A DNA stretch of 42,902 nt from Streptomyces sp. CB02009 (GCF_001905825.1 NZ_LIVV01000003.1:1-42902), one strand, 5' to 3'; shown: positions 1 to 13,775, counted from the first letter of the stretch. The notes: generated by a model not told the origin, from the sequence alone. Numbers and translations: made by a program.

Positions 1-23
1 GAGTAGGACGCCGCCGAACACCC

Positions 24-96
24 GCCCTTTTAGCTCAGTCGGTAGAGCGTCTCCATGGTAAGGAGAAGGTCAACGGTTCGATTCCGTTAAAGGGCT
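24..96 (+). tRNA. tRNA-Thr (anticodon GGT)
   Basis: A complete 73-nt cloverleaf. The acceptor stem GCCCTTT (24-30) pairs with AAAGGGC (89-95). The anticodon stem TCTCC/GGAGA (50-54/62-66) closes loop ATGGTAA, giving anticodon GGT at 57-59. The T stem AACGG/CCGTT (72-76/84-88) carries loop TTCGATT. No CCA is encoded. It reads ACC and ACT codons for threonine. Confidence 0.95.
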
Positions 97-103
97 CCGA
101 AGT

Positions 104-136
104 AAGAAGGCCCCCGCCTCTGGCGGGGGCCTTCTT
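104..136 (+). terminator. Strong intrinsic terminator after tRNA-Thr
   Basis: A perfect 15-bp stem (104-118 with 122-136) closes a 3-nt loop 8 bases after the tRNA. There is no long T tract, as is common in Streptomyces. The arms are near symmetrical, so it may also stop osaC transcripts arriving from the other strand. Confidence 0.85.
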
Positions 137-206
137 GCGTTTCCGGGGCCGGGCGGGACGAAGGGACGGACGGACGGCGATCCCCCTGGGGGGATCGCCG
201 GCGTCG

Positions 207-2852
<2,646 letters not shown>

Positions 2853-2987
2853 GCTCGGTCTGTCCCTCCCGCTGCCCGGTGGTCGTACGCGCACCACGCC
2901 GCCCCTGCCGGGCGGACCGGGGCGGTTGGACAGTCGGAAGCCAGGTTACTTACCTTCACCGTCCGAGCGGATGCCGGTCATCGCTGA

Positions 2988-3014
2988 ATCCGTCCCCAGG
3001 GGGTAGGGACGGAT
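2988..3014. promoter_or_regulatory. Perfect inverted repeat between osaC and osaA
   Basis: ATCCGTCCC (2988-2996) and GGGACGGAT (3006-3014) are exact 9-bp inverted arms with a 9-bp spacer. They sit in the 270-bp divergent gap, 136 bp from the osaC start and 109 bp from the osaA start. It could be a dimeric operator shared by both genes or a leader hairpin. I could not match it to a known regulator. Confidence 0.45.
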
Positions 3015-3122
3015 GTGCGAAGCTGCCGAACTGTTATCGCCTGGTTCGGTGGCGGTGAAACACTGGGCAGGCTACCGGCGAAAGCCGGAGCGGAACGGTC
3101 GACCCCTTTCGGGAGGGACACG

Positions 3123-6100
3123 GTGGAACCTGGCACGGCAGCGCGGCGCGGCGGAGGCAGCGGTACGCGCGCGAGGGGCGGGCGTTCCCGTGGGGGGACG
3201 GTGCAGGTGGACGCGGCGGCGCTGGAGCGGCTGCTCGCCGCACTGGTGTCCATGCGGGACGGAAACCTCCGCAGGCGGCTCACGGTGTCCGGCGACGGGG
3301 TCATGGCGGAGATCTCCGCCGTGTTCAACGAGGTCGCGGACCGGCAGATGCACGTGACGGGAGAGCTGTCCCGGGTCCGCCGCGTGGTGGGTCGCGAGGG
3401 CAAGCTGTCCGAGCGCCTGGAGGCGGGGGCCGGTGAGGGGGCGTGGGCGGCGGCGATCGAGGCCGCGAACGCCCTCGTCGACGATCTGGCCCGGCCGGTG
3501 TCCGAGGTGGGACGGGTGCTCTCGGCGGTCGCCGAGGGTGATCTGGACCAGCGGATGGACCTGCGTTCGGAGGGTGCCGACGGGGCGGTGAGGCCGCTGC
3601 GCGGGGAGTTCCTGAAGGTCGCCCGTACCGCGAACAACCTCGTCGACCAGCTGTCGGTGTTCGCCTCCGAGGTGACCAGGGTCGCCGTCGAGGTGGGTAC
3701 GGACGGCAAGCTGGGCGGCCAGGCGCAGGTGCGCGGGGTGTCCGGTTCGTGGAAGGACCTCACGGACTCGGTCAACACGATGGCGAACCGGCTGACGGCC
3801 CAGGTGCGGGACATCGCGCTGGTGACGACGGCGGTCGCGGACGGTGACCTGTCGCAGAAGGTCACGGCGAACGTGGCCGGCGAGATGCTGGAGCTGAAGA
3901 ACACCGTCAACCGGATGGTCGATCAGCTGTCGTCGTTCTCCTCCGAGGTGACCCGGGTCGCCCGTGAGGTGGGTACGGAGGGCGAGCTCGGCGGTCAGGC
4001 AGAGGTGGCCGGGGTCGCCGGTGTGTGGAAGGACCTCACGGACTCCGTCAACACGATGGCGGGCAACCTGACCAACCAGGTGCGCGGTATCGCGGAGGTC
4101 ACCACGGCGGTCGCCAACGGTGACCTGTCGCAGAAGGTGCGGGTGTCGGCGCGCGGTGAGATCGCGCAGCTGGCGGACACCATCAACCAGATGACGAAGA
4201 CCCTGCGGATCTTCGCCGACGAGGTGACCCGGGTGTCGGGCGAGGTCGGCGCCGAGGGCCTGCTCGGTGGGCAGGCGCAGGTGCCGGGGGCGGCGGGGAC
4301 GTGGAAGGACCTCACGGACTCGGTCAACACCGTCTTCCGGAACATCACTACGCAGGTGCGTGACATCGCGCAGGTGACGACGGCGGTGGCCAACGGCGAC
4401 CTGTCGCAGAAGGTCACCGTGGACGTGGCCGGCGAGATGCTGGAGCTGAAGAACACCGTCAACACGATGGTGGACCAGCTGTCGGCCTTCGGTTCCGAGG
4501 TGACCCGGGTGGCCCGGGAGGTCGGTGTCGAGGGTCTGCTCGGCGGCCAGGCCGAGGTGAAGGGTGCGGCGGGGACGTGGAAGGACCTCACCGATTCGGT
4601 GAACACGGCCTTCCGGAACCTGACGGGTCAGGTGCGTGACATCGCGCAGGTGACGACGGCGGTGGCCAACGGCGACCTGTCGCAGAAGGTCACCGTGGAC
4701 GTGGCCGGCGAGATGCTGGAGCTGAAGAACACCGTCAACACGATGGTGTCGCAGCTGTCGTCGTTCGCGGACCAGGTGACGCGGATGGCGCGGGACGTGG
4801 GCACCGAGGGCCGTCTGGGCGGCCAGGCGCGGGTGGACGGCGTGTCGGGGCGCTGGCGGGAGCTCACCGACTCGGTGAACTTCATGGCCGGGAACCTGAC
4901 GTCGCAGGTGCGGCAGATCGCGCAGGTGACGACGGCGGTGGCGCGGGGCGACCTGTCGCAGAAGATCGACGTGGACGCGCGCGGCGAGATCCTGGAGCTG
5001 AAGAACACCATCAACACGATGGTCGACCAGCTCTCCGCGTTCGCGGACCAGGTGACCCGGGTGGCCCGTGAGGTGGGCACCGACGGGCGTCTCGGCGGGC
5101 AGGCGCAGGTGCCGGGTGTGGCCGGTGTGTGGCGTGATCTGACGGATTCGGTGAACGGCATGGCCGGAAACCTGACGACGCAGGTCCGCAACATCGCTCA
5201 GGTCGCCACGGCGGTGGCGCGCGGTGACCTGTCGCAGAAGATCGACGTGGACGCGCGCGGCGAGATCCTGGAGCTGAAGAACACCCTCAACACGATGGTG
5301 GACCAGCTGTCGAACTTCGCCGAGCAGGTGACGCGGGTGGCCCGCGAGGTGGGCACCGAGGGCATCCTGGGCGGTCAGGCCGAGGTGCAGGGGGTCTCCG
5401 GCACCTGGAAGGACCTCACCCAGTCCGTGAACTTCATGGCGAACAACCTCACCATCCAGGTGCGGAACATCGCCGAGGTCACCACGGCGGTCGCCAAGGG
5501 CGACCTGTCGAAGAAGATCACCGTCGACGCCCGGGGCGAGATCCTGGAGCTGGTGACGACCGTCAACACCATGGTGGACCAGCTGTCGAACTTCGCCGAC
5601 GAGGTCACCCGCGTGGCCCGCGAGGTGGGCACGGAGGGCATCCTGGGCGGTCAGGCGCGGGTCCGGGGCGTCACCGGCACCTGGAAGGACCTGAGCGACA
5701 ACGTCAACCTGATGGCCAACAACCTGACGAGCCAGGTGCGGAACATCTCGCGGGTCTCGGCGGCCGTCGCCAACGGCGATCTGACGAAGAAGGTGACGGT
5801 CGAGGCGCGCGGCGAGGTCGCCGAGCTCGCCGACACCGTCAACACCATGGTGACGACCCTGTCGTCGTTCGCCGACGAGGTCACCCGCGTGGCCCGTGAG
5901 GTGGGTACGGAGGGCGAGCTGGGCGGCCAGGCCCGGGTGCCGGGCGTCTCGGGCACCTGGAAGGACCTGACCGAGTCGGTGAACTCGATGGCCTCCAACC
6001 TCACCGGTCAGGTGCGCCAGATCGCGGCCGTCACCACGGCCATCGCCAAGGGCGACCTCACCAAGAAGATCGACATCGACGCGCGCGGCGAGATCCAGGA

Positions 6101-8609
6101 GCTGAAGAGCACCATCAACACGATGGTCGACCAGCTGTCGAACTTCGCCGAGGAGGTCACGCGCGTGGCCCGTGAGGTGGGTACGGACGGGCAGCTGGGC
6201 GGTCAGGCCCGGGTGCGTGACGTGGACGGCACCTGGCGGGACCTGACGGAGTCCGTGAACGAGATGGCCGGGAACCTGACCCGGCAGGTGCGGGCGATCG
6301 CCGCCGTCGCCACGGCGGTGACGCGGGGCGACCTGAACCTGAAGATCGACGGTGTCGACGCGGCGGGCGAGATCCAGGCCCTCCAGGAGAACATCAACAC
6401 CATGATCGCCAACCTGCGTGACACCACCCTCGCCAACGAGGAGCAGGACTGGCTGAAGGGCAACCTGGCCCGTATCTCCGGCCTCATGCAGGGCCGGCGG
6501 GACCTGGACGACGTCGCCTCGCTCATCATGAGCGAGCTGACGCCGGTGGTCTCGGCCCAGCACGGTGCCTTCTTCGTGGCGATGCCGACCGGCTCCGCCC
6601 ACAGCGACGCCGAACTCGTCGGTGAGGGAGAGGGCTCGTACGAGCTGCGGATGCGCGGGAGTTACGGCTACTCCGCCGGGTCCATGCCGACCTCGTTCCG
6701 GCCCGGCGAGACGCTCATCGGGACGGCGGCCGAGGAGAAGCGGACCATCCAGGTCAACGTTCCGCCCGGCTATCTGAAGATCTCCTCCGGGCTCGGGGAG
6801 GCCTCTCCGGCGCATGTGATCGTGCTTCCGGTGCTCTTCGAGGGCAAGGTGCTCGGTGTGATCGAGCTGGCCTCCTTCCAGCCGTTCACGCAGATCCAGC
6901 GGGACTTCCTCAACCAGCTCGCCGAGCTGATCGCCACCACGGTCAACACGATCAGCGTCAACACCAAGACCGAGGTGCTGCTCCAGCAGTCGCAGGAGCT
7001 CACCGAGCAGCTCAAGGAGCGTTCGGCGGAGCTGGAGCACCGGCAGAAGGAACTCCAGGGCTCCAACGCCGAACTGGAGGAGAAGGCCGAGCTGCTCGCC
7101 CGGCAGAACCGCGACATCGAGGTGAAGAACACCGAGATCGAGGAGGCCCGGCAGGTCCTGGAGGAGCGGGCCGAACAGCTCGCCGTCTCCATGCGGTACA
7201 AGTCCGAGTTCCTGGCGAACATGTCGCACGAGCTGCGCACCCCGCTCAACTCGCTGCTGATCCTGGCCAAGTTGCTCGCGGACAACGCCGAGACCAATCT
7301 GACGCCGAAGCAGGTCGAGTTCGCTGAGACCATCCACGGTGCCGGTTCGGACCTGCTCCAGCTGATCAACGACATCCTCGACCTGTCGAAGGTCGAGGCG
7401 GGCAAGATGGACGTGTCGCCGACCCGGATCGCGCTGGTCCAGCTCGTCGACTACGTGGAGGCGACGTTCCGGCCGCTCACGGCGGAGAAGGGGCTCGACT
7501 TCTCGGTGCGGGTCTCGCCCGAGCTGCCGGCCACGCTCCACACCGACGAGCAGCGGCTGCTCCAGGTGCTCCGCAACCTCCTCTCCAACGCGGTGAAGTT
7601 CACCGACACGGGAGCGGTGGAGCTGGTGATCCGGCCCGCCGGGGCGGATGTGCCGCAGTCGATCCGCGAACAGCTCCTGGAGGCCGGTTCGCTGCGCGAT
7701 CCGGAGGCCGATCTGATCGCCTTCTCCGTCACGGACACCGGGATCGGGATCGCGGCGAGCAAGATGCGGGTCATCTTCGAGGCGTTCAAGCAGGCGGACG
7801 GCACGACCAGCCGGAAGTACGGCGGTACGGGTCTGGGGCTCTCGATCAGCCGGGAGATCGCGCGGCTGCTCGGCGGCGAGATCTTCGCGGCGAGCGAGCC
7901 GGGCCGGGGCTCGACGTTCACCCTCTATCTGCCGCTGAACCCGACGGAGCTGCCGGCCGGCTACGGGCAGGGGGCGGCCGACGACCCGCAGCAGGGCGTC
8001 GAGGAGGGGGCCGCCGGGGCCGCCGGGGCCGTTCATCCGTTCCCGCACTTCCCGCCGCCGCCGGTGCGGACGGAGGCGCGGTCCGGGGCGGGCGCACTCT
8101 TCCGGCACCGGCGGAAGGCGGCCGCGGAGGCGACCGGGGCGCGGACGGCGTCGCCGGGGCAGTCCGGGCAGCAGATCGCCGTCGACCGGGCGGAGCAGGA
8201 GGTGGAGGCCGAGCCGCGCCGCACGTTCGGCTTCTCCGGCGAGAAGGTGCTCATCGTCGACGACGACATCCGCAACGTCTTCGCGCTGACCAGCGTCCTG
8301 GAGCAGCACGGACTCGCGGTGCTGTACGCGGAGAACGGGCGGGAGGGCATCGAAGTCCTGGAGCAGCACGACGATGTGACGATCGTCCTGATGGACATCA
8401 TGATGCCGGAGATGGACGGATACGCGACGACGACCGCGATCCGGCGCATGCCGCAGTTCGCGGGGCTGCCGATCATCGCGCTGACGGCGAAGGCGATGAA
8501 GGGCGACCGGGAGAAGGCGATCGAGTCCGGCGCCTCGGACTATGTGACCAAGCCGGTCGATCCCGACCACCTGCTGTCCGTGATGGAGCAGTGGATGCAG
8601 GGGGAGTGA
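3123..8609 (+). CDS. osaA: OsaA-like poly-HAMP hybrid histidine kinase
   Basis: A soluble hybrid kinase of 1828 aa with no transmembrane segment. The GTG at 3123 is chosen because GGGAGGG ends 5 bases upstream. Residues about 50-1110 form a HAMP array with ten copies of a 92-residue unit carrying the WKDLTDSVN motif, as in fungal Nik1-type osmosensors. A GAF domain (about 1113-1277) and a coiled coil (about 1280-1356) follow, then HisKA with phospho-acceptor His1369 (MSHELRTP), HATPase (NLLSNAVKF from 1485, [14 protein letters not shown]), a Pro/Ala-rich linker, and a receiver from 1708 with phospho-Asp1758. The S. coelicolor homologue is needed for osmoadaptation and pairs with OsaB. Two stretches of the array are identical at DNA level (see findings). 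A terminator follows directly. Confidence 0.92.
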   Translation: MEPGTAARRGGGSGTRARGGRSRGGTVQVDAAALERLLAALVSMRDGNLRRRLTVSGDGVMAEISAVFNEVADRQMHVTGELSRVRRVVGREGKLSERLEAGAGEGAWAAAIEAANALVDDLARPVSEVGRVLSAVAEGDLDQRMDLRSEGADGAVRPLRGEFLKVARTANNLVDQLSVFASEVTRVAVEVGTDGKLGGQAQVRGVSGSWKDLTDSVNTMANRLTAQVRDIALVTTAVADGDLSQKVTANVAGEMLELKNTVNRMVDQLSSFSSEVTRVAREVGTEGELGGQAEVAGVAGVWKDLTDSVNTMAGNLTNQVRGIAEVTTAVANGDLSQKVRVSARGEIAQLADTINQMTKTLRIFADEVTRVSGEVGAEGLLGGQAQVPGAAGTWKDLTDSVNTVFRNITTQVRDIAQVTTAVANGDLSQKVTVDVAGEMLELKNTVNTMVDQLSAFGSEVTRVAREVGVEGLLGGQAEVKGAAGTWKDLTDSVNTAFRNLTGQVRDIAQVTTAVANGDLSQKVTVDVAGEMLELKNTVNTMVSQLSSFADQVTRMARDVGTEGRLGGQARVDGVSGRWRELTDSVNFMAGNLTSQVRQIAQVTTAVARGDLSQKIDVDARGEILELKNTINTMVDQLSAFADQVTRVAREVGTDGRLGGQAQVPGVAGVWRDLTDSVNGMAGNLTTQVRNIAQVATAVARGDLSQKIDVDARGEILELKNTLNTMVDQLSNFAEQVTRVAREVGTEGILGGQAEVQGVSGTWKDLTQSVNFMANNLTIQVRNIAEVTTAVAKGDLSKKITVDARGEILELVTTVNTMVDQLSNFADEVTRVAREVGTEGILGGQARVRGVTGTWKDLSDNVNLMANNLTSQVRNISRVSAAVANGDLTKKVTVEARGEVAELADTVNTMVTTLSSFADEVTRVAREVGTEGELGGQARVPGVSGTWKDLTESVNSMASNLTGQVRQIAAVTTAIAKGDLTKKIDIDARGEIQELKSTINTMVDQLSNFAEEVTRVAREVGTDGQLGGQARVRDVDGTWRDLTESVNEMAGNLTRQVRAIAAVATAVTRGDLNLKIDGVDAAGEIQALQENINTMIANLRDTTLANEEQDWLKGNLARISGLMQGRRDLDDVASLIMSELTPVVSAQHGAFFVAMPTGSAHSDAELVGEGEGSYELRMRGSYGYSAGSMPTSFRPGETLIGTAAEEKRTIQVNVPPGYLKISSGLGEASPAHVIVLPVLFEGKVLGVIELASFQPFTQIQRDFLNQLAELIATTVNTISVNTKTEVLLQQSQELTEQLKERSAELEHRQKELQGSNAELEEKAELLARQNRDIEVKNTEIEEARQVLEERAEQLAVSMRYKSEFLANMSHELRTPLNSLLILAKLLADNAETNLTPKQVEFAETIHGAGSDLLQLINDILDLSKVEAGKMDVSPTRIALVQLVDYVEATFRPLTAEKGLDFSVRVSPELPATLHTDEQRLLQVLRNLLSNAVKFTDTGAVELVIRPAGADVPQSIREQLLEAGSLRDPEADLIAFSVTDTGIGIAASKMRVIFEAFKQADGTTSRKYGGTGLGLSISREIARLLGGEIFAASEPGRGSTFTLYLPLNPTELPAGYGQGAADDPQQGVEEGAAGAAGAVHPFPHFPPPPVRTEARSGAGALFRHRRKAAAEATGARTASPGQSGQQIAVDRAEQEVEAEPRRTFGFSGEKVLIVDDDIRNVFALTSVLEQHGLAVLYAENGREGIEVLEQHDDVTIVLMDIMMPEMDGYATTTAIRRMPQFAGLPIIALTAKAMKGDREKAIESGASDYVTKPVDPDHLLSVMEQWMQGE
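4353..4748 (+). repeat. Identical 120-bp copies inside the osaA HAMP array
   Basis: Bases 4353-4472 are repeated without any difference at 4629-4748, exactly one 276-bp (92-codon) unit apart. The other units in the array differ at many synonymous sites. This points to recent conversion or unequal crossing-over between these two units. Confidence 0.9.
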
Positions 8610-8620
8610 CGCGGGCGGGG

Positions 8621-8654
8621 CCCGTGGCGCGGGGGAGTGCCCCCGCGCCACGGG
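8621..8654 (+). terminator. Intrinsic terminator after osaA
   Basis: A perfect 15-bp stem, 8621-8635 with 8640-8654, and loop AGTG start 12 bases after the osaA stop. It separates osaA transcription from osaB. Confidence 0.85.
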
Positions 8655-8947
8655 TGTGCCGCGGGTCCGGCGACCGGGCGCGGCCCGGGCCTCGCGCCCG
8701 TCGTCGACGGGCTGTCGCCAGGGGGTGTGAGAGGCCGGGATACGGGGAACCTTCTGGTCTCCCACCGCGTTTCAGGTACGTGCACAGTGACATCGCGGTG
8801 ACAGGGTGTGGCGACGGGCGGGGTGCGGCTACGATGACCGGCACAAGGACGGACGGCGTTAGGGAGTCGTCTTCTGGGGCGGCGCCCGGTGCTTCCCCCG
8901 GTTCGGGGAGCCGGGGAGAGACGTTGCCGGGGCGAGGAGGACGGGGC
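8655..8947 (+). promoter_or_regulatory. osaB upstream region (no gene)
   Basis: This stretch between the osaA terminator and osaB holds no gene I can support. Two direct copies of GTGACA lie 11 bp apart (8787-8792 and 8798-8803). A TACGAT box (8831-8836) could be a -10 element giving a leader of roughly 100 nt. An ATG at 8834 is in frame with osaB but would add a low-complexity Gly/Ser stretch. GGAGG at 8936-8940 is the likely osaB ribosome binding site. Confidence 0.4.
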
Positions 8948-9622
8948 ATGGTGCAGAAGGCCAAGATCCTCCTGGTCGATGACCGGCCGGAGAATCTGCT
9001 GGCGCTGGAGGCCATTCTCTCCGCGCTCGATCAGACGCTGGTGCGGGCATCGTCCGGGGAGGAAGCGCTCAAGGCGCTGTTGACGGACGACTTCGCGGTC
9101 ATCCTGCTCGACGTGCAGATGCCGGGCATGGACGGCTTCGAGACCGCCGCGCACATCAAGCGGCGGGAGCGGACCCGGGACATCCCGATCATCTTCCTCA
9201 CCGCCATCAACCACGGCCCCCACCACACGTTCCGTGGGTACGCGGCCGGGGCGGTCGACTACATCTCGAAGCCGTTCGACCCGTGGGTGCTGCGCGCCAA
9301 GGTCTCGGTCTTCGTCGAGCTGTACATGAAGAACTGCAAGCTGCGCGAGCAGGCAGCGCTGCTGCGGCTCCAGCTGGAGGGCGGCGGCGAGGCCGGTCAC
9401 GGCAAGGAGGCTGCGGGTCTGCTCGCCGAGCTCTCGGCCCGTCTCGCGGCCGTCGAGGAGCAGGCGGAGGCGCTGTCCAAGCAGCTCGACGACGACTCCG
9501 CCGACGCGGCGGCCGTCGCCACGGCCGCGCATCTGGAGCGCAAGCTCACCGGGTTGCGCCGGGCCCTGGACGCGCTGGAGCCGGGCACGGGCGCCGCGCC
9601 GTCGCTGCCGGCCCAGGGCTGA
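8948..9622 (+). CDS. osaB: OsaB-like response regulator with coiled-coil output
   Basis: The protein has 224 aa. An N-terminal receiver domain (residues 4-125) shows acidic Asp11/Asp12, phospho-acceptor Asp55 in LLDVQMPGMDG, a conserved Thr in FLTA and Lys in SKPFDP. The C-terminal part (about 130-210) is a Leu/Ala/Glu-rich coiled coil and no DNA-binding domain is visible. The ATG at 8948 follows GGAGG by 7 bases. In S. coelicolor the homologue is essential for osmoadaptation and for erecting aerial hyphae at high osmolarity, and is the cognate partner of OsaA. Output through protein-protein contact rather than DNA binding is inferred from the coiled coil. Confidence 0.9.
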   Translation: MVQKAKILLVDDRPENLLALEAILSALDQTLVRASSGEEALKALLTDDFAVILLDVQMPGMDGFETAAHIKRRERTRDIPIIFLTAINHGPHHTFRGYAAGAVDYISKPFDPWVLRAKVSVFVELYMKNCKLREQAALLRLQLEGGGEAGHGKEAAGLLAELSARLAAVEEQAEALSKQLDDDSADAAAVATAAHLERKLTGLRRALDALEPGTGAAPSLPAQG

Positions 9623-9712
9623 CGCACCGTCACCAGGGTGCCGGATGCCCGGCGTCCCGCGTGATGCGGCGTCAGCTTCGCGGCGCGGTGGGAGCGACAC
9701 GAACGGGTGAGG

Positions 9713-9741
9713 CGGACAGCAGGTCGTCACACCGGTAACCT
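9713..9741 (+). promoter_or_regulatory. Putative ftsK promoter, leaderless
   Basis: CGGACA (9713-9718), a 17-bp spacer and TAACCT (9736-9741) precede the ftsK ATG by exactly 7 bases, and there is no Shine-Dalgarno sequence. The transcript would begin at the start codon. Confidence 0.45.
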
Positions 9742-9748
9742 CGGCATC

Positions 9749-12586
9749 ATGGCTTCACGTACGTCCGGCAAGGGTTCCCAGGGCACGGCGGGCACCGCAA
9801 AGCCGCGCGCCGGCCGTACGACGGGCGCCGCGAAGAAAGCGGCACCCGCGAAGTCCCCCGCGAAGCCGCCCGCCAAGAAGGCGGCGGCCAAGAAGGCCGC
9901 GCCCGCCAAGCGTGCACCCGCGCGGAAGACTGCGGCGAAGAAGGCGGCTCCGCGCCCCGCGCCGTCCCCCACCGGGGGCGTCTACCGGCTCGCGCGCGGC
10001 GCCTGGCTCGGTCTCGCGCACGGCGTGGGGGCGGTGTTCCGGGGGATAGGGCGCGGCGCCAAGGGCCTCGACCCGGCCCATCGCAAGGACGGGCTCGCCC
10101 TGCTGCTCCTCGGCCTCGCGCTGATCGTCGCCGCGGGCACCTGGTCCAACCTCCGCGGCCCCGTCGGCGACCTCGTCGAGATGCTGGTCACCGGTTCCTT
10201 CGGGCGGCTCGACCTGCTCGTTCCGCTGCTGCTCGGCGCGATCGGCGTGCGGCTCATCCTCTTCCCGGAGAGGCCCGAGGCCAACGGCCGGATCAGCATC
10301 GGCCTCTCCGCCCTCGTCATCGGCATCCTCGGCCAGGTCCACATCGCCTGCGGCTCACCCGGCCGCGGCGACGGCAGCGAGGCCATGCAGGACGCCGGCG
10401 GCCTCATCGGCTGGGCGGCGTCCCAGCCGCTCGTCTTCATGATGGGCGAGGTCCTCGCCGTCCCCATGCTGGTCCTGCTCACGCTCTTCGGACTGCTCGT
10501 CGTCACCGCCACGCCGGTCAACGCGATCCCGCAGCGGCTGCGTGCCCTCGGCGCCAGGCTCGGCATCGTCGAGCCCGCCCACGACCCCGCGGAGGACCAG
10601 CCCGAGGGCCGCGGAGGCCCCGCCGGGGAGTACGACGAGTACGACGAGGAGTGGCGCGAGGCCCGGCCGCAGCCCCGCGCCGCCCGGCCCGCGCGCCGCC
10701 GCGGCCCCGTGGACCCCTACGACGTGGAGCGGGCCGAGGCCGAGATGCTCGACCGGCGCGGCCGGTCGGCCCGCCATTCCTCCCCCGAGCCCGCCTTCGA
10801 CCACGGCCTCGATCCGGTGGACGTCGCCGCGGCCGCGGCCGCCGCGCTCGACGGCGCGGTGCTCAACGGCATGCCGCCCTCCCCGATCGTCGCCGACCTC
10901 ACCAGGGACGTCACCGCCGACCGCAAGGCCGCCGTGGACGCCGCCGCGAAGGCGGCGGCCAAGGCCGCGGAGAAGGCGGCTCCGGCCGCTCCCGTACCGC
11001 CGGCCCGTGGCGGGGACCCGCGGTCCGGCGGAGGCGTACCGGACCTGACCAAGCCGGCGCCCGAGCCGACCGATCTGCCGCCCCGGGCCGAGCAGCTCCA
11101 GCTGGCCGGCGACATCACGTACTCCCTGCCCTCGCTCGACCTCCTGGAGCGGGGCGGGCCCGGCAAGACGCGCAGCGCCGCCAACGACGCCGTGGTGGAC
11201 TCGCTCTCCAACGTCTTCACCGAGTTCAAGGTCGACGCCGCGGTCACCGGCTTCACCCGGGGACCGACGGTCACGCGGTACGAGGTCGAGCTCGGCCCCG
11301 CCGTGAAGGTCGAGAAGATCACGGCCCTGACCAAGAACATCGCGTACGCCGTGGCCTCCCCGGACGTACGGATCATCTCGCCGATCCCCGGCAAGTCCGC
11401 GGTCGGCATCGAGATCCCCAACAGCGACCGGGAGATGGTCAACCTCGGCGACGTCCTGCGGCTCGCCGCCGCGGCGGAGGACGACCATCCGATGCTCGTG
11501 GCGCTCGGCAAGAACGTCGAGGGCGGCTACGAGATGGCCAACCTGGCGAAGATGCCGCACGTCCTGGTCGCCGGTGCCACCGGCTCGGGAAAGTCCTCCT
11601 GCATCAACTGCCTGATCACTTCGATCATGATAAGAGCGACCCCCGAGGACGTCCGGATGGTCCTCGTCGACCCCAAGCGGGTCGAGCTCACCGCGTACGA
11701 GGGCATCCCGCACCTCATCACCCCGATCATCACCAACCCCAAGCGGGCCGCCGAGGCCCTCCAGTGGGTGGTGAAGGAGATGGACCTCCGGTACGACGAC
11801 CTGGCGGCCTTCGGCTACCGGCACATCGACGACTTCAACCAGGCGATCCGGGACGGCAAGATCAAGCTGCCCGAGGGCAGCGAGCGGGAGCTCAACCCGT
11901 ACCCGTACCTGCTCGTCATCGTCGACGAGCTCGCCGACCTGATGATGGTGGCGCCGCGGGACGTCGAGGACTCGATCGTCCGCATCACGCAGCTCGCGCG
12001 CGCCGCCGGCATCCACCTGGTGCTCGCCACCCAGCGGCCGTCCGTCGACGTCGTCACCGGCCTCATCAAGGCCAACGTGCCCTCCCGGCTCGCGTTCGCG
12101 ACCTCCTCGCTCGCCGACAGCCGGGTCATCCTCGACCAGCCGGGCGCCGAGAAGCTCATCGGAAAGGGTGACGGACTGTTCCTGCCGATGGGTGCCAACA
12201 AGCCCGTCCGCATGCAGGGCGCCTTCGTCACCGAGCACGAGGTCGCGGCCGTCGTGCAGCACTGCAAGGACCAGATGACCCCGGTCTTCCGGGAGGACGT
12301 CACCGTCGGGACCCGGCAGAAGAAGGAGATCGACGAGGACATCGGCGACGACCTCGACCTGCTGTGCCAGGCCGCCGAGCTGGTCGTCTCCACGCAGTTC
12401 GGCTCCACGTCGATGCTCCAGCGGAAGCTGCGCGTCGGTTTCGCGAAGGCCGGGCGGCTGATGGACCTCATGGAGTCGCGGAACATCGTCGGGCCGAGCG
12501 AGGGCTCCAAGGCACGCGACGTGCTGGTCAAGCCCGACGAGTTGGACGCGGTGCTGGACGTGATCCGGGGGCAGTCGGGGGAGTAG
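9749..12586 (+). CDS. ftsK: DNA translocase FtsK/SpoIIIE
   Basis: The protein has 945 aa. A Lys/Ala-rich N-terminal tail of about 70 residues precedes four hydrophobic segments (about 113-260), then a variable acidic/Ala-rich linker, then the RecA-like motor with Walker [10 protein letters not shown] (Lys615) and Walker [12 protein letters not shown] (Asp726). The C-terminal winged-helix gamma domain ([18 protein letters not shown]) reads orientation sequences on the chromosome. It pumps DNA across the closing septum, in Streptomyces mainly during sporulation. The upstream in-frame GTG at 9707 is rejected because a TAACCT box 7 bases before the ATG at 9749 fits a leaderless start. Confidence 0.96.
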   Translation: MASRTSGKGSQGTAGTAKPRAGRTTGAAKKAAPAKSPAKPPAKKAAAKKAAPAKRAPARKTAAKKAAPRPAPSPTGGVYRLARGAWLGLAHGVGAVFRGIGRGAKGLDPAHRKDGLALLLLGLALIVAAGTWSNLRGPVGDLVEMLVTGSFGRLDLLVPLLLGAIGVRLILFPERPEANGRISIGLSALVIGILGQVHIACGSPGRGDGSEAMQDAGGLIGWAASQPLVFMMGEVLAVPMLVLLTLFGLLVVTATPVNAIPQRLRALGARLGIVEPAHDPAEDQPEGRGGPAGEYDEYDEEWREARPQPRAARPARRRGPVDPYDVERAEAEMLDRRGRSARHSSPEPAFDHGLDPVDVAAAAAAALDGAVLNGMPPSPIVADLTRDVTADRKAAVDAAAKAAAKAAEKAAPAAPVPPARGGDPRSGGGVPDLTKPAPEPTDLPPRAEQLQLAGDITYSLPSLDLLERGGPGKTRSAANDAVVDSLSNVFTEFKVDAAVTGFTRGPTVTRYEVELGPAVKVEKITALTKNIAYAVASPDVRIISPIPGKSAVGIEIPNSDREMVNLGDVLRLAAAAEDDHPMLVALGKNVEGGYEMANLAKMPHVLVAGATGSGKSSCINCLITSIMIRATPEDVRMVLVDPKRVELTAYEGIPHLITPIITNPKRAAEALQWVVKEMDLRYDDLAAFGYRHIDDFNQAIRDGKIKLPEGSERELNPYPYLLVIVDELADLMMVAPRDVEDSIVRITQLARAAGIHLVLATQRPSVDVVTGLIKANVPSRLAFATSSLADSRVILDQPGAEKLIGKGDGLFLPMGANKPVRMQGAFVTEHEVAAVVQHCKDQMTPVFREDVTVGTRQKKEIDEDIGDDLDLLCQAAELVVSTQFGSTSMLQRKLRVGFAKAGRLMDLMESRNIVGPSEGSKARDVLVKPDELDAVLDVIRGQSGE

Positions 12587-12786
12587 CCCGGAGCGCGTAG
12601 CCCGATCGGAGCAGGGCGTGGCGCCGGCCGGAGTGCGCGGGTGGGGAGCGGGTACGCGATCGAGACCGGGTCGAGACTCACTCGTAAGGGAAGGGAGGGC
12701 AACCGTTTCCCCTGGCCGTACGTCAAGTTGAGCGGAGGGACAGAAGGATGTCCCAGCCTCATGGCGTACAAACAGCACCCGCCCGG

Positions 12787-12817
12787 TTGCCCCACCCTTT
12801 CGTACCACCCATAGACT
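12787..12817 (+). promoter_or_regulatory. Putative promoter of the RodZ-like gene
   Basis: TTGCCC (12787-12792) and TAGACT (12812-12817) are separated by 19 bp. A transcript starting near 12824 would reach the GTG at 12858 after a short leader containing GAAAGG (12845-12850). Confidence 0.4.
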
Positions 12818-12857
12818 GAACGTCCAGCAGGTGGCTACACGCTCGAAAGGCGCTCTC

Positions 12858-13685
12858 GTGTCCATCGGCAACTCCCCCGAAGACGACCGGATCTTCCCGG
12901 CAGACGACCGGGACTCGATCGGTCGCGCTCTCCAGCAGACCCGCATCGCCGCCGGTCTCACCGTCGAAGAGGTCAGTGCCTCCACCCGTGTCCGGATTCC
13001 GATCGTCCAGGCGATCGAGGAGGACGACTTCTCCCGCTGCGGCGGCGACGTCTACGCCCGCGGCCACATCCGCACGCTCGCGCGTGCCGTCGGCCTCGAT
13101 CCGGCCCCGCTGATCGAGCAGTACGACGCCGAGCACGGCGGCCGCCCCGCGCCCACCCCCGCCGCCCCGCTGTTCGAGGCGGAACGCATCCGCCCCGAGC
13201 CGCGCCGGCCCAACTGGACCGCCGCGATGGTCGCGGCCATCGTCGCCGTCGTCGGTTTCGTCGGCTTCACGATGTTCAACGGCAACGAGGCGCCCAAGGG
13301 CACCACCGCCGCGGACGGCGGACCGGCGCCCGCGCCGGAGAAGGCCACGTCCGCCGGCAAGCCGAAGCCGGTCAAGCCCGCGCCGCCGAAGCCCACCGAG
13401 AGCGCGATCGCCGCGGTCCCGCAGGACAAGGTGACGGTGAAGATGACCGCCACCGACGGCAAGAGCTGGATCTCGGCGAAGGACGCCAACGGCAAGCTGC
13501 TCTTCGACGGCCTCCTCATGGACGGCGAGTCCAAGACCTTCCAGGACGACGAGCGCGTCGACCTGGTCCTCGGCAACGCCGGAGCGATCGAGCTCTACGT
13601 GAACGGCAAGAAGATCGACGACAAGTTCGAATCCGGCCAGGTCGAGCGGCTGACCTACACCAAGGGCGACCCCGAGGCCGGCTGA
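12858..13685 (+). CDS. RodZ-like helix-turn-helix membrane protein
   Basis: The protein has 275 aa. An N-terminal Xre-type HTH (about residues 22-95, GLTVEEVSASTRVRIPIVQAIE) is followed by one transmembrane helix (about 115-140), a Pro/Ala/Lys-rich linker, and an extracytoplasmic RodZ C-terminal (DUF4115) domain ending in a beta-rich fold (KSWISAKDANGKLLFDG). Proteins of this type link envelope synthesis to the cytoskeleton; the HTH usually contacts protein, not DNA. GTG at 12858 is preferred because GAAAGG lies 7 bases upstream; an in-frame GTG at 12831 is possible. It sits between ftsK and rimO, as in other Streptomyces. Confidence 0.85.
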   Translation: MSIGNSPEDDRIFPADDRDSIGRALQQTRIAAGLTVEEVSASTRVRIPIVQAIEEDDFSRCGGDVYARGHIRTLARAVGLDPAPLIEQYDAEHGGRPAPTPAAPLFEAERIRPEPRRPNWTAAMVAAIVAVVGFVGFTMFNGNEAPKGTTAADGGPAPAPEKATSAGKPKPVKPAPPKPTESAIAAVPQDKVTVKMTATDGKSWISAKDANGKLLFDGLLMDGESKTFQDDERVDLVLGNAGAIELYVNGKKIDDKFESGQVERLTYTKGDPEAG

Positions 13686-13711
13686 GCCGCCCCTCCAGGC
13701 CCCTGATGTGG

Positions 13712-13746
13712 CCCCTGTCGCGCAGGTGAACCCTGCGCGACGGGGG
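13712..13746 (+). terminator. Intrinsic terminator between the RodZ-like gene and rimO
   Basis: A 15-bp stem (13712-13726 with 13732-13746, containing one G-T pair) has a 5-nt loop. It starts 27 bases after the stop codon and ends 16 bases before the rimO -10 box. Confidence 0.8.
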
Positions 13747-13775
13747 AACGGCCGGGACGAAGTAGTCTTGAGTCC

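Noticed and set aside
2997..3008. GGGGGTAGGG as a SigB-type -10 box before osaA
   Set aside because: Only GGGTAG instead of GGGTAY and no GNNT at 14-16 bases upstream; not strong enough, despite the SigB link of OsaC.
3072..8765. 1897-codon ORF antisense to osaA
   Set aside because: Shadow of the repetitive HAMP array; His/Arg/Leu-rich text repeating every 92 codons with no recognised fold.
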